Both the position numbers and the translations under genes were made by a program. Positions 1 to 7,531 of a stretch of DNA of 24,733 bases are shown here, piece after piece. The notes beneath the pieces were generated by a model, which saw only the letters and a program-made list of their open reading frames with translations, ran no database searches and was not told the DNA's origin. Every line of letters starts with the position of its first letter. Position 1 is the first letter of the stretch. The stretch comes from an uncultured Oscillospiraceae bacterium. GTDB taxonomy: Bacteria > Bacillota > Clostridia > Oscillospirales > Ruminococcaceae. Where the stretch lies: positions 1 through 24,733 of the forward strand of contig CAJUMS010000037.1 of NCBI GenBank assembly GCA_910587465.1, written 5' to 3'.

Positions 1-2
1 TG

Positions 3-659
3 CCCACGCCCGAATTCACGGGCGAGAGGACTTTCCTGTTTCTGGTGAATGCTGACGGAGTTGAAGCGGTGCCGCAGGAAGACTCGCATTTCCACGGCGA
101 CGATACGTTATACCTGCTCGATTACGGCTGCTGCAAGCAGCTGGCTATATCTACGGGCGGAGATCTCGGCGTTGATCTAAAGTCAATGATCATGGGCGTT
201 TCCGACGGCAAGACGGAGGTACTTTTCGCACACAGAAGCGGTGTATTGAAAAAATACGGTCCGTTTCTGGCAATAGATATCGGCACGCAGGGAGCTGCGT
301 ATTACGGGTTCTTCGATGCAAAGTCCCGCAAATATTATTCGACGTTTGGAGAACAGCATACCATAAATGAAATAAAAGCTATGGATACTTCCGACAGCAT
401 AATGGCGAGCGGCGAAACAGTGGAGAATTATTTTTTGTGTCATGTCATCGGCGGAAAGTATTATTACTTTAACGGTATGATGGGACTTAACGCGTTGTTC
501 TCCTATGAGAACGGAACGTTTACAAAGCTCGACAGCAATGAATACGCATTCCGACCCGGCGTTGATGCTTTTGACATTTTTTCCCAAATACCTGATATAG
601 ACTATGACGCGGCAATGACTTCGGCGATAACTCCGGAGGAGGCAAAGCAGTTTAATTAA
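3..659 (+). CDS. Hypothetical protein, 5'-truncated by the window edge
   Basis: The frame is open to the left edge: codons before the GTG at 45 read PTPEFTGERTFLFL and continue without a stop, so the gene almost certainly starts outside the window. The visible part is about 218 residues and ends at TAA 657-659. It is rich in Tyr, Phe and Gly with many short beta-like segments (for example FLAIDIGTQGAAYYGFF) and has no membrane segment, Cys cluster or nucleotide-binding motif that I recognise. It lies 23 bp upstream of the LysR gene on the same strand, so the two may be cotranscribed. I do not recognise the family and assign no function. Confidence 0.75.
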   Translation, partial: PTPEFTGERTFLFLVNADGVEAVPQEDSHFHGDDTLYLLDYGCCKQLAISTGGDLGVDLKSMIMGVSDGKTEVLFAHRSGVLKKYGPFLAIDIGTQGAAYYGFFDAKSRKYYSTFGEQHTINEIKAMDTSDSIMASGETVENYFLCHVIGGKYYYFNGMMGLNALFSYENGTFTKLDSNEYAFRPGVDAFDIFSQIPDIDYDAAMTSAITPEEAKQFN

Positions 660-682
660 AAACTTATGAAAGGACGGTTGAA

Positions 683-1609
683 ATGAACATTCTGCACCTA
701 AAATATGCGGTCGAGGTCGCAAAAACACAATCGATCAGCAAGGCGGCGGAGAACCTGTACATGGGTCAGCCGAACCTTTCACGCGCGATAAAGGAGCTCG
801 AGGAATCGCTTGGGATAACCATTTTCAGGCGCACCTCAAAAGGAATCACCACCACTCCGGACGGAGACGAGTTCCTGCGGCGGGCACGGCGTATCGTATC
901 GCAGGTCGACGAGGTGGAAGAAATATACCGCAACGGGAAAACCCATAAGCAATCGTTTTCGATATGCGTTCCGCGCGCGAGCTACTTCTCGGTAGCCATG
1001 GCAGAATTTTCCAGGCACATCTCGCTTGACGAGCCCGCGGAGATATTCTACAAGGAGACCAACTCCATGCGGACAATAACCAACGTCACTCGCGGAGACT
1101 TCAATCTCGGCATAGTTCGTTATCAAGCAGCATTCGAAAAATATTTTGTGGAAATGTTCGGAGAGAAAAAGCTCGAATATGATACTGTCGCCGAGTTTAC
1201 TTACCGTATGGCGGTAAAAAGGAACAGCCCGCTCGCTACAAAAGAAAATATTTCCATCGAGGACCTGAAGGACTATATAGAAATTACTCATGGGGATCCG
1301 TACGTTCCTTCCCTGCCGCTGATCGACGTAAAAAAAGCGGAACTTTCGGAGCATGTCGACAAGCGCATTTATGTTTTCGAGCGCGCTACACAGTTTATGC
1401 TGCTTGGGAACGTTCCAAATACCTTTATGTGGATGTCGCCCGTACCGCAGTCGCTGCTGGATAATTACGGTCTGGTCATGCGTAAATGTCCGCAGTACAC
1501 AAAGCCATATAAGGACGTGCTGATCTACCGCAAGGACTACAAGCTCTCGGAGCTTGACAAGCAGTTTATTACCGATGTGTGCAACGCTAAGCACAAATGC
1601 TTTCCATAA
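683..1609 (+). CDS. LysR-family transcriptional regulator
   Basis: This is a 308-residue protein of normal LysR length. An N-terminal winged helix-turn-helix covers about residues 1-60: MNILHLKYAVEVAKTQSISK, then the recognition stretch around QPNLSRAIKELEESLG, then the wing FRRTSKGITTTPDG. Residues from about 90 to the end form the effector-binding, co-inducer domain. The ATG at 683 follows an AAAGGA ribosome binding site. It sits directly upstream of, and on the same strand as, the adhE control region, so it is a candidate regulator of adhE. LysR proteins usually bind T-N11-A palindromes and respond to a small metabolite. The ligand cannot be read from the sequence. Confidence 0.93.
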   Translation: MNILHLKYAVEVAKTQSISKAAENLYMGQPNLSRAIKELEESLGITIFRRTSKGITTTPDGDEFLRRARRIVSQVDEVEEIYRNGKTHKQSFSICVPRASYFSVAMAEFSRHISLDEPAEIFYKETNSMRTITNVTRGDFNLGIVRYQAAFEKYFVEMFGEKKLEYDTVAEFTYRMAVKRNSPLATKENISIEDLKDYIEITHGDPYVPSLPLIDVKKAELSEHVDKRIYVFERATQFMLLGNVPNTFMWMSPVPQSLLDNYGLVMRKCPQYTKPYKDVLIYRKDYKLSELDKQFITDVCNAKHKCFP

Positions 1610-1650
1610 TTTTTCCGAAATCTATGGAAATCTTTTTCGATTTCAGCATT

Positions 1651-1714
1651 ATTCCCCTATGTGATAGGTTGATAACGTGTATGCGGAATTTACATTTCAC
1701 TTATCACGGGGAAT
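1651..1714. promoter_or_regulatory. Imperfect inverted repeat upstream of adhE, candidate regulator site
   Basis: The left arm ATTCCCC-TAT-GTGATA (1651-1666) is mirrored by TATCAC-GGGGAAT (1702-1714). Thirteen bases match and the left arm has a 3-nt insertion. The arms flank a -35-like TTTACA and the right arm abuts the Rex-type operator. It may be a DNA operator, for instance for the LysR protein encoded just upstream, or an RNA hairpin at the end of the lysR transcript. There is no T-run after it, so a DNA site is favoured. Confidence 0.4.
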
Positions 1715-1719
1715 ATGTT
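1689..1719 (+). promoter_or_regulatory. Candidate adhE promoter
   Basis: TTTACA (1689-1694) could be the -35 and TATGTT (1714-1719) the -10, but the 19-bp spacing is long. An alternative -10 is TAAAAT (1719-1724). Either -10 overlaps the Rex-type operator at 1715-1732, which fits repression by blocking polymerase. The start point is not certain. A further TTGACA lies at 1822-1827, but its nearest -10-like sequence (TAGAAT at 1848) is 20 bp away. Confidence 0.4.
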
Positions 1720-1732
1720 AAAATATTAACAA
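1715..1732. promoter_or_regulatory. Rex (NADH/NAD+-sensing repressor) operator upstream of adhE
   Basis: The 18-mer ATGTTAA-AATA-TTAACAA matches the Rex consensus TTGTTAA-N4-TTAACAA at 13 of the 14 defined positions; only the first base differs. Rex represses fermentative genes when NADH is low and is released when NADH rises. This fits adhE, which reoxidises NADH. The site overlaps the likely -10 region. The rex gene is not in this window. Confidence 0.82.
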
Positions 1733-1935
1733 GGAAGGAATTCGGGATTTTTATTGCAAAAACGCGAATTTCCGCCAAGTATTAAAAGGTAAAAAAGCAT
1801 ACCCGAAGGTCTATGCCCCGCTTGACATTTCAGAGGACGCTTTCATTTAGAATGACGTTTCTCTATTTTAAAGCCCGGCAGGATAAAAGAGGTATGCAGA
1901 AAACCAAACATATATCATTAAAGGAGAAGATGACT

Positions 1936-4569
1936 ATGAATCACGAAATCGTTGACAGCGCAAAGTCCTTTGATGCTGCGCTCGAGAGAGTAAGGGCGGC
2001 ACAGGCGAAGTTCGCCGAGTACACTCAGGAGCAGGTCGACAAGATCTTCCTAGCTGCCGCTTCCGCTGCCAATAAGCAGAGAATTCCGCTTGCGAAAATG
2101 GCTGTTGAAGAAACGGGAATGGGTATCGTAGAGGATAAGGTTATCAAAAATAACTACGCTTCCGAACACATCTACAACGCGTACAAGGACGTTAAGACCT
2201 GCGGCGTTATTGAGGAGGATCCGAGCTACGGCATCACAAAAATTGCGGAGCCTATCGGAGTTATAGGTGCTGTTATCCCGACGACCAACCCCACATCTAT
2301 CGCTATCTTCAAATGTCTTGTCTGCCTGAAAACCAGAAACGGTATCATTATCAGTCCGCACCCCCGCGCAAAGAACTGCACCATTGAAGCGGCTAAGATC
2401 GTTTACGAGGCTGCTGTCAAGGCAGGCGCTCCCGAGGACATCATCTCGTGGATCGACGTTCCCTCGCTTGACCTTACAAACCAGCTTATGAAAGAGGTTG
2501 ACCTTATCCTTGCGACTGGCGGTCCCGGCATGGTCAAGTCCGCTTACTCCTCGGGCACTCCCGCACTCGGCGTAGGCGCGGGCAACGCTTCCGCTATTAT
2601 TGATCCGTCTGCGGATATCATCAACGCCGTAAACTCTATCATCCACTCCAAGACGTTCGATAACGGTATGATCTGCGCGACCGAGCAGACCGTTATCGCC
2701 GACAAGAAGATATACAACGACGTAAAGAAAGAGTTCATCAAGAGAGGCTGCTATTTCCTCAAGCCCGACGAGGCTCAGAAAATACGCAAGACATTGCTTA
2801 TCAACGGCGCTCTGAACGCTAAGGTAGTAGGTCAGCGCCCCGTAACTATTGCGAAAATGGCAGGCTTTGAGGTTCCCGAGGAGACAAAGGTGCTCATCGG
2901 CGAGGCTACCTCTACCGACCGCGAGGAGGCTTTCGGTCACGAGAAGCTTACTACTATCCTCGGTATGTACAAGTCCGAGAACTTTGACAACGCACTCGAT
3001 ATCGCCGATACCCTGCTGCACAACAACGGCGGTCTAGGTCACACCTCCGTACTGTGGATCAATCCCGCGGAGAGAGAGAAGCTGCTCAAGTTCTCTCACA
3101 GAATGAAGACCTGCCGTCTTATCATCAACACCCCGTCGTCTCTCGGCGGTATCGGCGATCTGTATAACTTTAAGTTCGCTCCTTCGCTTACGCTGGGCTG
3201 CGGCTCGTGGGGCGGCAACTCCGTTTCCGAAAACGTTGGAGTAAAGCATCTTTTAAATATCAAGACCGTTGCCGAGAGGAGAGAGAATATGCTGTGGTTC
3301 CGTGCGCCCGAAAAGGTTTATATCAAGAAAGGTTGTCTGCCTGTCGCTCTTAAGGAGCTTAAGGATGTAATGGGCAAGAAGAGAGCGTTTGTCGTTACCG
3401 ACAGCTTTATGTTCAAGAGCGGCTTTACAAAGCACATCACCGACAGACTTGAAGAAATGGGCATTACATACACAATCTTCTCCGACGTAGAGCCCGATCC
3501 TTCTCTGAAGTCCGCACAGATGGGTGCGGAGGCAATGCGCAAGTTCGAACCCGACTGCATTATCGCAATGGGCGGCGGCTCGGCAATGGACGCAGGCAAG
3601 ATCATGTGGGTACTGTATGAGCATCCCGAGGCTGACTTCCAGGATATGGCTATGCGCTTTATTGATATCCGCAAGAGAGTTTACACATTCCCGAAGATGG
3701 GTGAAAAGGCTTACTTTATTGCTGTTCCTACCTCCGCGGGTACGGGCTCCGAGGTTACTCCGTTCGCGGTTATCACCGATCAGGATACCGGCGTTAAGTA
3801 TCCTCTGGCTGACTATCAGCTTATGCCGAATATGGCTATCGTTGATCCCGATCTTATGGAAACAGGTCCTAAGGGGCTGACCTCCGCTTCCGGTATCGAC
3901 GCTGTCACTCACGACCTGGAGGCTATTGCTTCCGTTATGGCTACCGACTACACTGACGGTCTGGCTAAGCAGTCGCTCAAGGTGATCTTCGATTATCTGC
4001 CGAGAGCTTATGATTCCGCGCCCTCGAGAGATGACGCGGGTAAGCCCGATCCCGTTGCACGCGAGAAAATGGCAAACGCGGCTACTATGGCGGGTATGGC
4101 GTTTGCGAACGCGTTCCTCGGCGTATGCCACTCCATGGCTCATAAGCTCGGTGCGTTCCACCACATTCCTCATGGCGTTGCGAACGCTCTGCTGATCGAC
4201 GAGGTCATCCGCTTCAATTCCTCCGAGAAGCCTACCAAGATGGGTACGTTCTCGCAGTACGATCATCCGCACACTCTCGAGCGCTACGCCGAGGTAGCGG
4301 AATACCTCGGCTGCAAGGGCAAGACCAACGAGGAAAAGGTTGAGGCTCTTATAGCGAAGATCGACGAGCTGAAGGACTACATCGGCATCAAGAAGACTAT
4401 CAAGGATTATGTTCCCGACGAGAAAGACTTCCTCGACAGACTTGACGCAATGGTAGAACAGGCATTCGACGATCAGTGCACGGGCGCTAACCCGAGATTC
4501 CCGCTTATGTCCGAGATCAAGCAGATGTATCTGAACGCTTACTACGGCAAGACAACAAAGCTTGTTTAA
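1936..4569 (+). CDS. adhE: Bifunctional acetaldehyde-CoA/alcohol dehydrogenase AdhE
   Basis: AdhE reduces acetyl-CoA to acetaldehyde and then to ethanol with two NADH, the main NADH sink in mixed fermentation. It normally forms cytoplasmic filaments (spirosomes). From ATG 1936 the protein has 877 residues, the usual length. The frame stays open back to 1813, but AAGGAG at 1921-1926 favours ATG 1936 over ATG 1930. The N-terminal aldehyde dehydrogenase half carries the catalytic Cys at about C247 in NGMICATEQT. The C-terminal iron-dependent alcohol dehydrogenase half has the GGGS nucleotide motif at about 546 and iron ligands D655 and H659 (GIDAVTH), H732 and H746 (HSMAHKLGAFHHIPHG). All key residues are present. 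It is the first gene of the hydrogenase-linked block and sits behind a Rex-type operator. Confidence 0.97.
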   Translation: MNHEIVDSAKSFDAALERVRAAQAKFAEYTQEQVDKIFLAAASAANKQRIPLAKMAVEETGMGIVEDKVIKNNYASEHIYNAYKDVKTCGVIEEDPSYGITKIAEPIGVIGAVIPTTNPTSIAIFKCLVCLKTRNGIIISPHPRAKNCTIEAAKIVYEAAVKAGAPEDIISWIDVPSLDLTNQLMKEVDLILATGGPGMVKSAYSSGTPALGVGAGNASAIIDPSADIINAVNSIIHSKTFDNGMICATEQTVIADKKIYNDVKKEFIKRGCYFLKPDEAQKIRKTLLINGALNAKVVGQRPVTIAKMAGFEVPEETKVLIGEATSTDREEAFGHEKLTTILGMYKSENFDNALDIADTLLHNNGGLGHTSVLWINPAEREKLLKFSHRMKTCRLIINTPSSLGGIGDLYNFKFAPSLTLGCGSWGGNSVSENVGVKHLLNIKTVAERRENMLWFRAPEKVYIKKGCLPVALKELKDVMGKKRAFVVTDSFMFKSGFTKHITDRLEEMGITYTIFSDVEPDPSLKSAQMGAEAMRKFEPDCIIAMGGGSAMDAGKIMWVLYEHPEADFQDMAMRFIDIRKRVYTFPKMGEKAYFIAVPTSAGTGSEVTPFAVITDQDTGVKYPLADYQLMPNMAIVDPDLMETGPKGLTSASGIDAVTHDLEAIASVMATDYTDGLAKQSLKVIFDYLPRAYDSAPSRDDAGKPDPVAREKMANAATMAGMAFANAFLGVCHSMAHKLGAFHHIPHGVANALLIDEVIRFNSSEKPTKMGTFSQYDHPHTLERYAEVAEYLGCKGKTNEEKVEALIAKIDELKDYIGIKKTIKDYVPDEKDFLDRLDAMVEQAFDDQCTGANPRFPLMSEIKQMYLNAYYGKTTKLV

Positions 4570-4594
4570 TGCAGGATTAACGCGTTCGCCGAGG

Positions 4595-4613
4595 GGGAGG
4601 CTCTCCTCCCTTT
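4595..4613 (+). terminator. Weak hairpin after adhE, possible attenuator
   Basis: GGGAGG (4595-4600), loop CTCT, CCTCCC (4605-4610) form a perfect 6-bp GC stem followed by only three T residues. This is too weak for a full terminator. It more likely lowers read-through or stabilises the adhE 3' end relative to downstream genes on the same transcript. Confidence 0.45.
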
Positions 4614-4657
4614 CAAGAGCGCACACGATAAATAAATTACTTTAGGAGGAAAAGGCT

Positions 4658-5407
4658 ATGTCCGATAGAATTATTGCCGTTCGTACACGTAAAACGGTCT
4701 ACCGCGAGGGCGAGACCGCTGTAAAGGTTTTTGACAGCGACTTCGCGAAGTACGACGTTCTCAATGAGGCGCTCAATCAGGCGCGTGTTGAGGACATCGG
4801 CATCAACGTACCCAAGATCATCGAGGTAAAGACCGTCGAAGACGGAAAGTGGGCGATCGTTTCCGAGTTTATCCAGGGCAAGACGCTCGCGCAGTTAATG
4901 AAAGAAAATCCCGCAAAGAAGGACGAATATCTTGAGATGTTCGTTGACCTCCAAATGAAGATGCACTCCACCGTATGTCCCGGTCTTGCCAAGCTTAAGG
5001 ACAAGATGAACCGTAAGATCAGCGAGGCAGATCTTGACGCTACCACACGCTATGAGCTGCACACAAGACTTGAGAGTATGCCCAAGCACAACAAGGTATG
5101 CCACGGTGATTTCAATCCCGAGAACATCATCGTAAAGGACGACGGCACACCATACATTCTCGACTGGAGCCACGCTACACAGGGCAATGCTTCCGCAGAC
5201 GTTGCGAGAACGTATCTGCTGTTCTGGCTGAGCGGTGATATTGACCTCGCGGAGAAGTATATGGATATGTTCTGCCGCAAGAGCGATACCGCTAAGCAGT
5301 ACATCCAGAAGTGGTTGCCGATCGTTGCCGCTTCGCAGTCAGTAAAGGGCAAGCAGGAGGAACGTGAGTTCCTGCTTGGCTGGGTCAATGTAGTTGAATA
5401 TGATTGA
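4658..5407 (+). CDS. Aminoglycoside/choline kinase-fold phosphotransferase (APH family)
   Basis: This 249-residue protein has the eukaryotic-like kinase fold of the APH/choline kinase superfamily, and every catalytic element is visible. The ATP-anchoring lysine is K23 in TAVKVF. The catalytic loop HGDFNPENI gives H149, D151 and N156. The metal-binding motif is ILDW with D169. The substrate is not evident, since family members phosphorylate antibiotics, choline, sugars or proteins. It has a strong AGGAGG site and lies 88 bp after adhE and 18 bp before the ferredoxin gene. Its position in a fermentation/hydrogenase operon makes antibiotic resistance unlikely. A role opposing the downstream phosphatase is possible but is only inference. 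Confidence 0.85.
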   Translation: MSDRIIAVRTRKTVYREGETAVKVFDSDFAKYDVLNEALNQARVEDIGINVPKIIEVKTVEDGKWAIVSEFIQGKTLAQLMKENPAKKDEYLEMFVDLQMKMHSTVCPGLAKLKDKMNRKISEADLDATTRYELHTRLESMPKHNKVCHGDFNPENIIVKDDGTPYILDWSHATQGNASADVARTYLLFWLSGDIDLAEKYMDMFCRKSDTAKQYIQKWLPIVAASQSVKGKQEEREFLLGWVNVVEYD

Positions 5408-5425
5408 TATTTTTGGAGGTTTATT

Positions 5426-5665
5426 ATGAAAGTTACAGTATGTATCGGCAGTTCCTGCCACCTCAAGGGCTCAAGACGCGTTGTTGAGGGGCTTCAGTAT
5501 CTCATTGGCGAAAACAATCTTAAAGATAAGGTTGAGCTTGGCGGAACGTTTTGCATGAACAACTGCCAGAACGGCGTTTGCGTGACTATTGATGACAAGA
5601 GTTTCTCCGTGTCTCCCGATACAGTAGACGATTTCTTCAAGACCGAAATCCTCGCAAAGGTTTGA
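5426..5665 (+). CDS. Thioredoxin-like [2Fe-2S] ferredoxin (NuoE/HydC C-terminal type)
   Basis: This 79-residue protein matches the thioredoxin-fold [2Fe-2S] domain found at the C-terminus of NuoE and HydC. The cluster ligands follow the pattern C-x4-C (C6, C11 in CIGSSC) and C-x3-C (C43, C47 in CMNNC), with an extra Cys at 52. It is a stand-alone domain with no signal peptide and a GGAGG ribosome binding site. Placed between the kinase and HydS, it could pass electrons to or from HydS or the hydrogenase. The partner is not shown by the sequence. Confidence 0.9.
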   Translation: MKVTVCIGSSCHLKGSRRVVEGLQYLIGENNLKDKVELGGTFCMNNCQNGVCVTIDDKSFSVSPDTVDDFFKTEILAKV

Positions 5666-5676
5666 TTTTTGACACA

Positions 5677-5811
5677 GAACCTGTCCACATAGCTGTTCTG
5701 CGGCTTTCGGCAAATTTTCGGGCTGTGCGGACAGGTTCGTAATACCCGACGTATTCCCGCTGCAGCGATTTGCAGCGGGATATTCGGGGATATACGGGAA
5801 TTGCTCTCCCC
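5677..5811 (+). other. Structured intergenic RNA region upstream of hydS
   Basis: The gap between the ferredoxin gene and hydS (5666-5854) holds two strong inverted repeats. Arms 5677-5693 and 5722-5738 share a perfect 10-bp stem (GAACCTGTCC/GGACAGGTTC) that extends inward with one mismatch and one wobble. A second hairpin, CCCGCTGCA (5756-5764) with TGCAGCGGG (5771-5779), has a 6-nt loop. A third weak pairing, GGGGA (5786-5790) with TCCCC (5807-5811), is followed by TGCCC and a run of T. This could be an attenuator, an mRNA processing element or an uncharacterised regulatory RNA. I cannot match it to a known riboswitch. Confidence 0.55.
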
Positions 5812-5854
5812 TGCCCTTTTTATGACATTAAAATTTGTTTTAAGGAGTTTTACT

Positions 5855-7531
5855 ATGGCAGAATTTTTGAAGCTAAAAAAATCCAATTGCAAAAACTGTT
5901 ATAAATGTATCAGGCACTGTCCTGTAAAATCTATCAGATTTTCGGGAAATCAGGCTAATATTGTCGGCGACGAGTGTATTCTCTGCGGACAATGCTTTGT
6001 TGTCTGCCCGCAGAACGCAAAGGAGATCGCCGACAGCACCGAGCGTGTAAAGTATCTTATCAGCTCTGGCGAAAAGGTGTACGCATCTGTCGCGCCCTCG
6101 TTCATCGCGAACTATGACGGCGCTGGTATCGAAGCGCTCACAAAAGCGCTCAAGGAGCTAGGTTTCGCGGGCGCGGAGGAAACCGCTGTCGGTGCAACGA
6201 TAGTAAAAACCGAATACGAGCGTCTTATCCGCGAGGACAAGCGCGACGTGCTCATCTCCTCGTGCTGCAACTCCATTAACCTGCTCATTCAAAAGTACTA
6301 CCCCGAGGCGTTGGAATATCTCGCTGATGTGCTCTCGCCTATGCAGGCGCACTGTCAGGACCTGAAAAAGCGTTATCCCGGATGCAAGACCGTATTTATC
6401 GGTCCGTGCGTTTCCAAAAAGGAGGAAGCTGCGCGATATGCCGACTACACCGACGACGTGCTGACCTTCGAGGAGCTTACGAACTGGCTCAATGACGCAG
6501 GTGTGAAAATTGACAAGAATATGGATTCCAATAATCAGAGCCGCGCGAGACTATTCCCGACTACGGGCGGTATTCTCCGCACAATGGCGGAGCGCGACCC
6601 GAATTATACATATCTTGCGTTCGACGGAATGGATAACGTCAAGGAGGCTCTCGAAGAAATACTTGATGGCAAGCTCCACAACTGCTTTATCGAGATGTCC
6701 GCTTGCGCGGGAAGCTGCGCTAACGGTCCCGTTATGGAGAAGTACAAGAAGTCTCCCGTTGCGTCCGCTATGGCGATAAACAAGTACGCGGGCAGAGAGG
6801 ATTTCGTTGTCAGCCAGCCCGACAAGACAGAGCTGCATAAGAAGATGACGATGCTCGATACCAAGGCGGCTGTGCCTACTGAGACCGAAATTTCGGCTAT
6901 CCTCCGCAGAATGGGCAAAATGCGCCCCGAACAGGAACTAAATTGCGGTTCGTGCGGTTACAACACCTGCCGCGAAAAGGCTATCGCTATTTACCGCGGC
7001 AAGGCGGATATCTCAATGTGTCTGCCGTTCCTCAAGGACAAGGCGGAAAGTTTCTCCGACAACATCATCTCGAACACTCCGAACGCTATTATCGCGCTGA
7101 ATGAAAATCTTGAAATTCAGCAGATCAACAAGGCAGCGCTGAAGCTTATGAATATTGGTCACGCGTCCGACGTTATGGGCGAGCAGGTCATCCGTATCCT
7201 CGATCCTACCGTGTTTATGGAGGTAATGGAAAGTAACAGACCCGTCCGCGACGAGCGAAAGTACCTCACCGAATATGACAAGTATGTTGAACAGACGGTA
7301 ATTTACGATTCGGAATACCGCATCATAATCTGCCTTATGCGCGACGTTACCGAAGAAGAAAAGGCAAAGGTGCGCAAGGAGAATGTTGGCAGAACCACCG
7401 CGGATATCGCCGACAAGGTCGTTGAAAACCAGATGAGAATAGTACAAGAGATAGCTTCGCTTCTGGGCGAGACCGCTGCTGAAACGAAGGTTGCACTGAT
7501 GAAACTGAAGGAGTCGATCAACGATGAATAA
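5855..7531 (+). CDS. hydS: Putative sensory [FeFe]-hydrogenase with PAS domain (HydS, group C type)
   Basis: The start is ATG 5855, behind TAAGGAG, giving 558 residues. Domains in order are: two [4Fe-4S] ferredoxin motifs (C12/C15/C18/C22 and C41/C44/C47/C51), an H-cluster domain, an extra Fe-S motif (C364, C367, C372, C389), a PAS domain at about 400-500, and a C-terminal helical tail. The H-cluster motifs deviate from catalytic enzymes. L1 is SSCCN (C137, C138) instead of TSCCP, L2 is GPCVSKKE (C185), and L3 is EMSACAGSCANGP (C284, C288), lacking the usual GGG. This layout is known for group C sensory hydrogenases and for R. albus HydS. It probably senses H2 or redox state rather than making bulk H2. 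It overlaps the phosphatase gene by 8 bp, suggesting the two proteins work together. Confidence 0.9.
   Translation: MAEFLKLKKSNCKNCYKCIRHCPVKSIRFSGNQANIVGDECILCGQCFVVCPQNAKEIADSTERVKYLISSGEKVYASVAPSFIANYDGAGIEALTKALKELGFAGAEETAVGATIVKTEYERLIREDKRDVLISSCCNSINLLIQKYYPEALEYLADVLSPMQAHCQDLKKRYPGCKTVFIGPCVSKKEEAARYADYTDDVLTFEELTNWLNDAGVKIDKNMDSNNQSRARLFPTTGGILRTMAERDPNYTYLAFDGMDNVKEALEEILDGKLHNCFIEMSACAGSCANGPVMEKYKKSPVASAMAINKYAGREDFVVSQPDKTELHKKMTMLDTKAAVPTETEISAILRRMGKMRPEQELNCGSCGYNTCREKAIAIYRGKADISMCLPFLKDKAESFSDNIISNTPNAIIALNENLEIQQINKAALKLMNIGHASDVMGEQVIRILDPTVFMEVMESNRPVRDERKYLTEYDKYVEQTVIYDSEYRIIICLMRDVTEEEKAKVRKENVGRTTADIADKVVENQMRIVQEIASLLGETAAETKVALMKLKESINDE

Noticed and set aside
836..1594. 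A 252-codon minus-strand open frame opposite lysR
   Set aside because: It is antisense to a clear LysR gene and has no recognisable motif.
1597..1785. 62-codon plus-strand ORF between lysR and adhE
   Set aside because: It overlaps the promoter and operator region and the lysR end, has no ribosome binding site and has an unnatural composition.
1813..1935. In-frame upstream extension of adhE (41 codons)
   Set aside because: It lacks a ribosome binding site, and the extra residues do not fit AdhE. AAGGAG sits correctly for ATG 1936.
3253..4626. A 457-codon minus-strand open frame opposite adhE, and another at 2050-3021
   Set aside because: Both are shadows of the well-conserved adhE frame, with no ribosome binding site or recognisable motif.
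4658..5407. Antibiotic resistance (aminoglycoside phosphotransferase) reading of the kinase
   Set aside because: Only the superfamily fold is shown. The gene sits in a core metabolic operon and has no specific resistance-enzyme signature.
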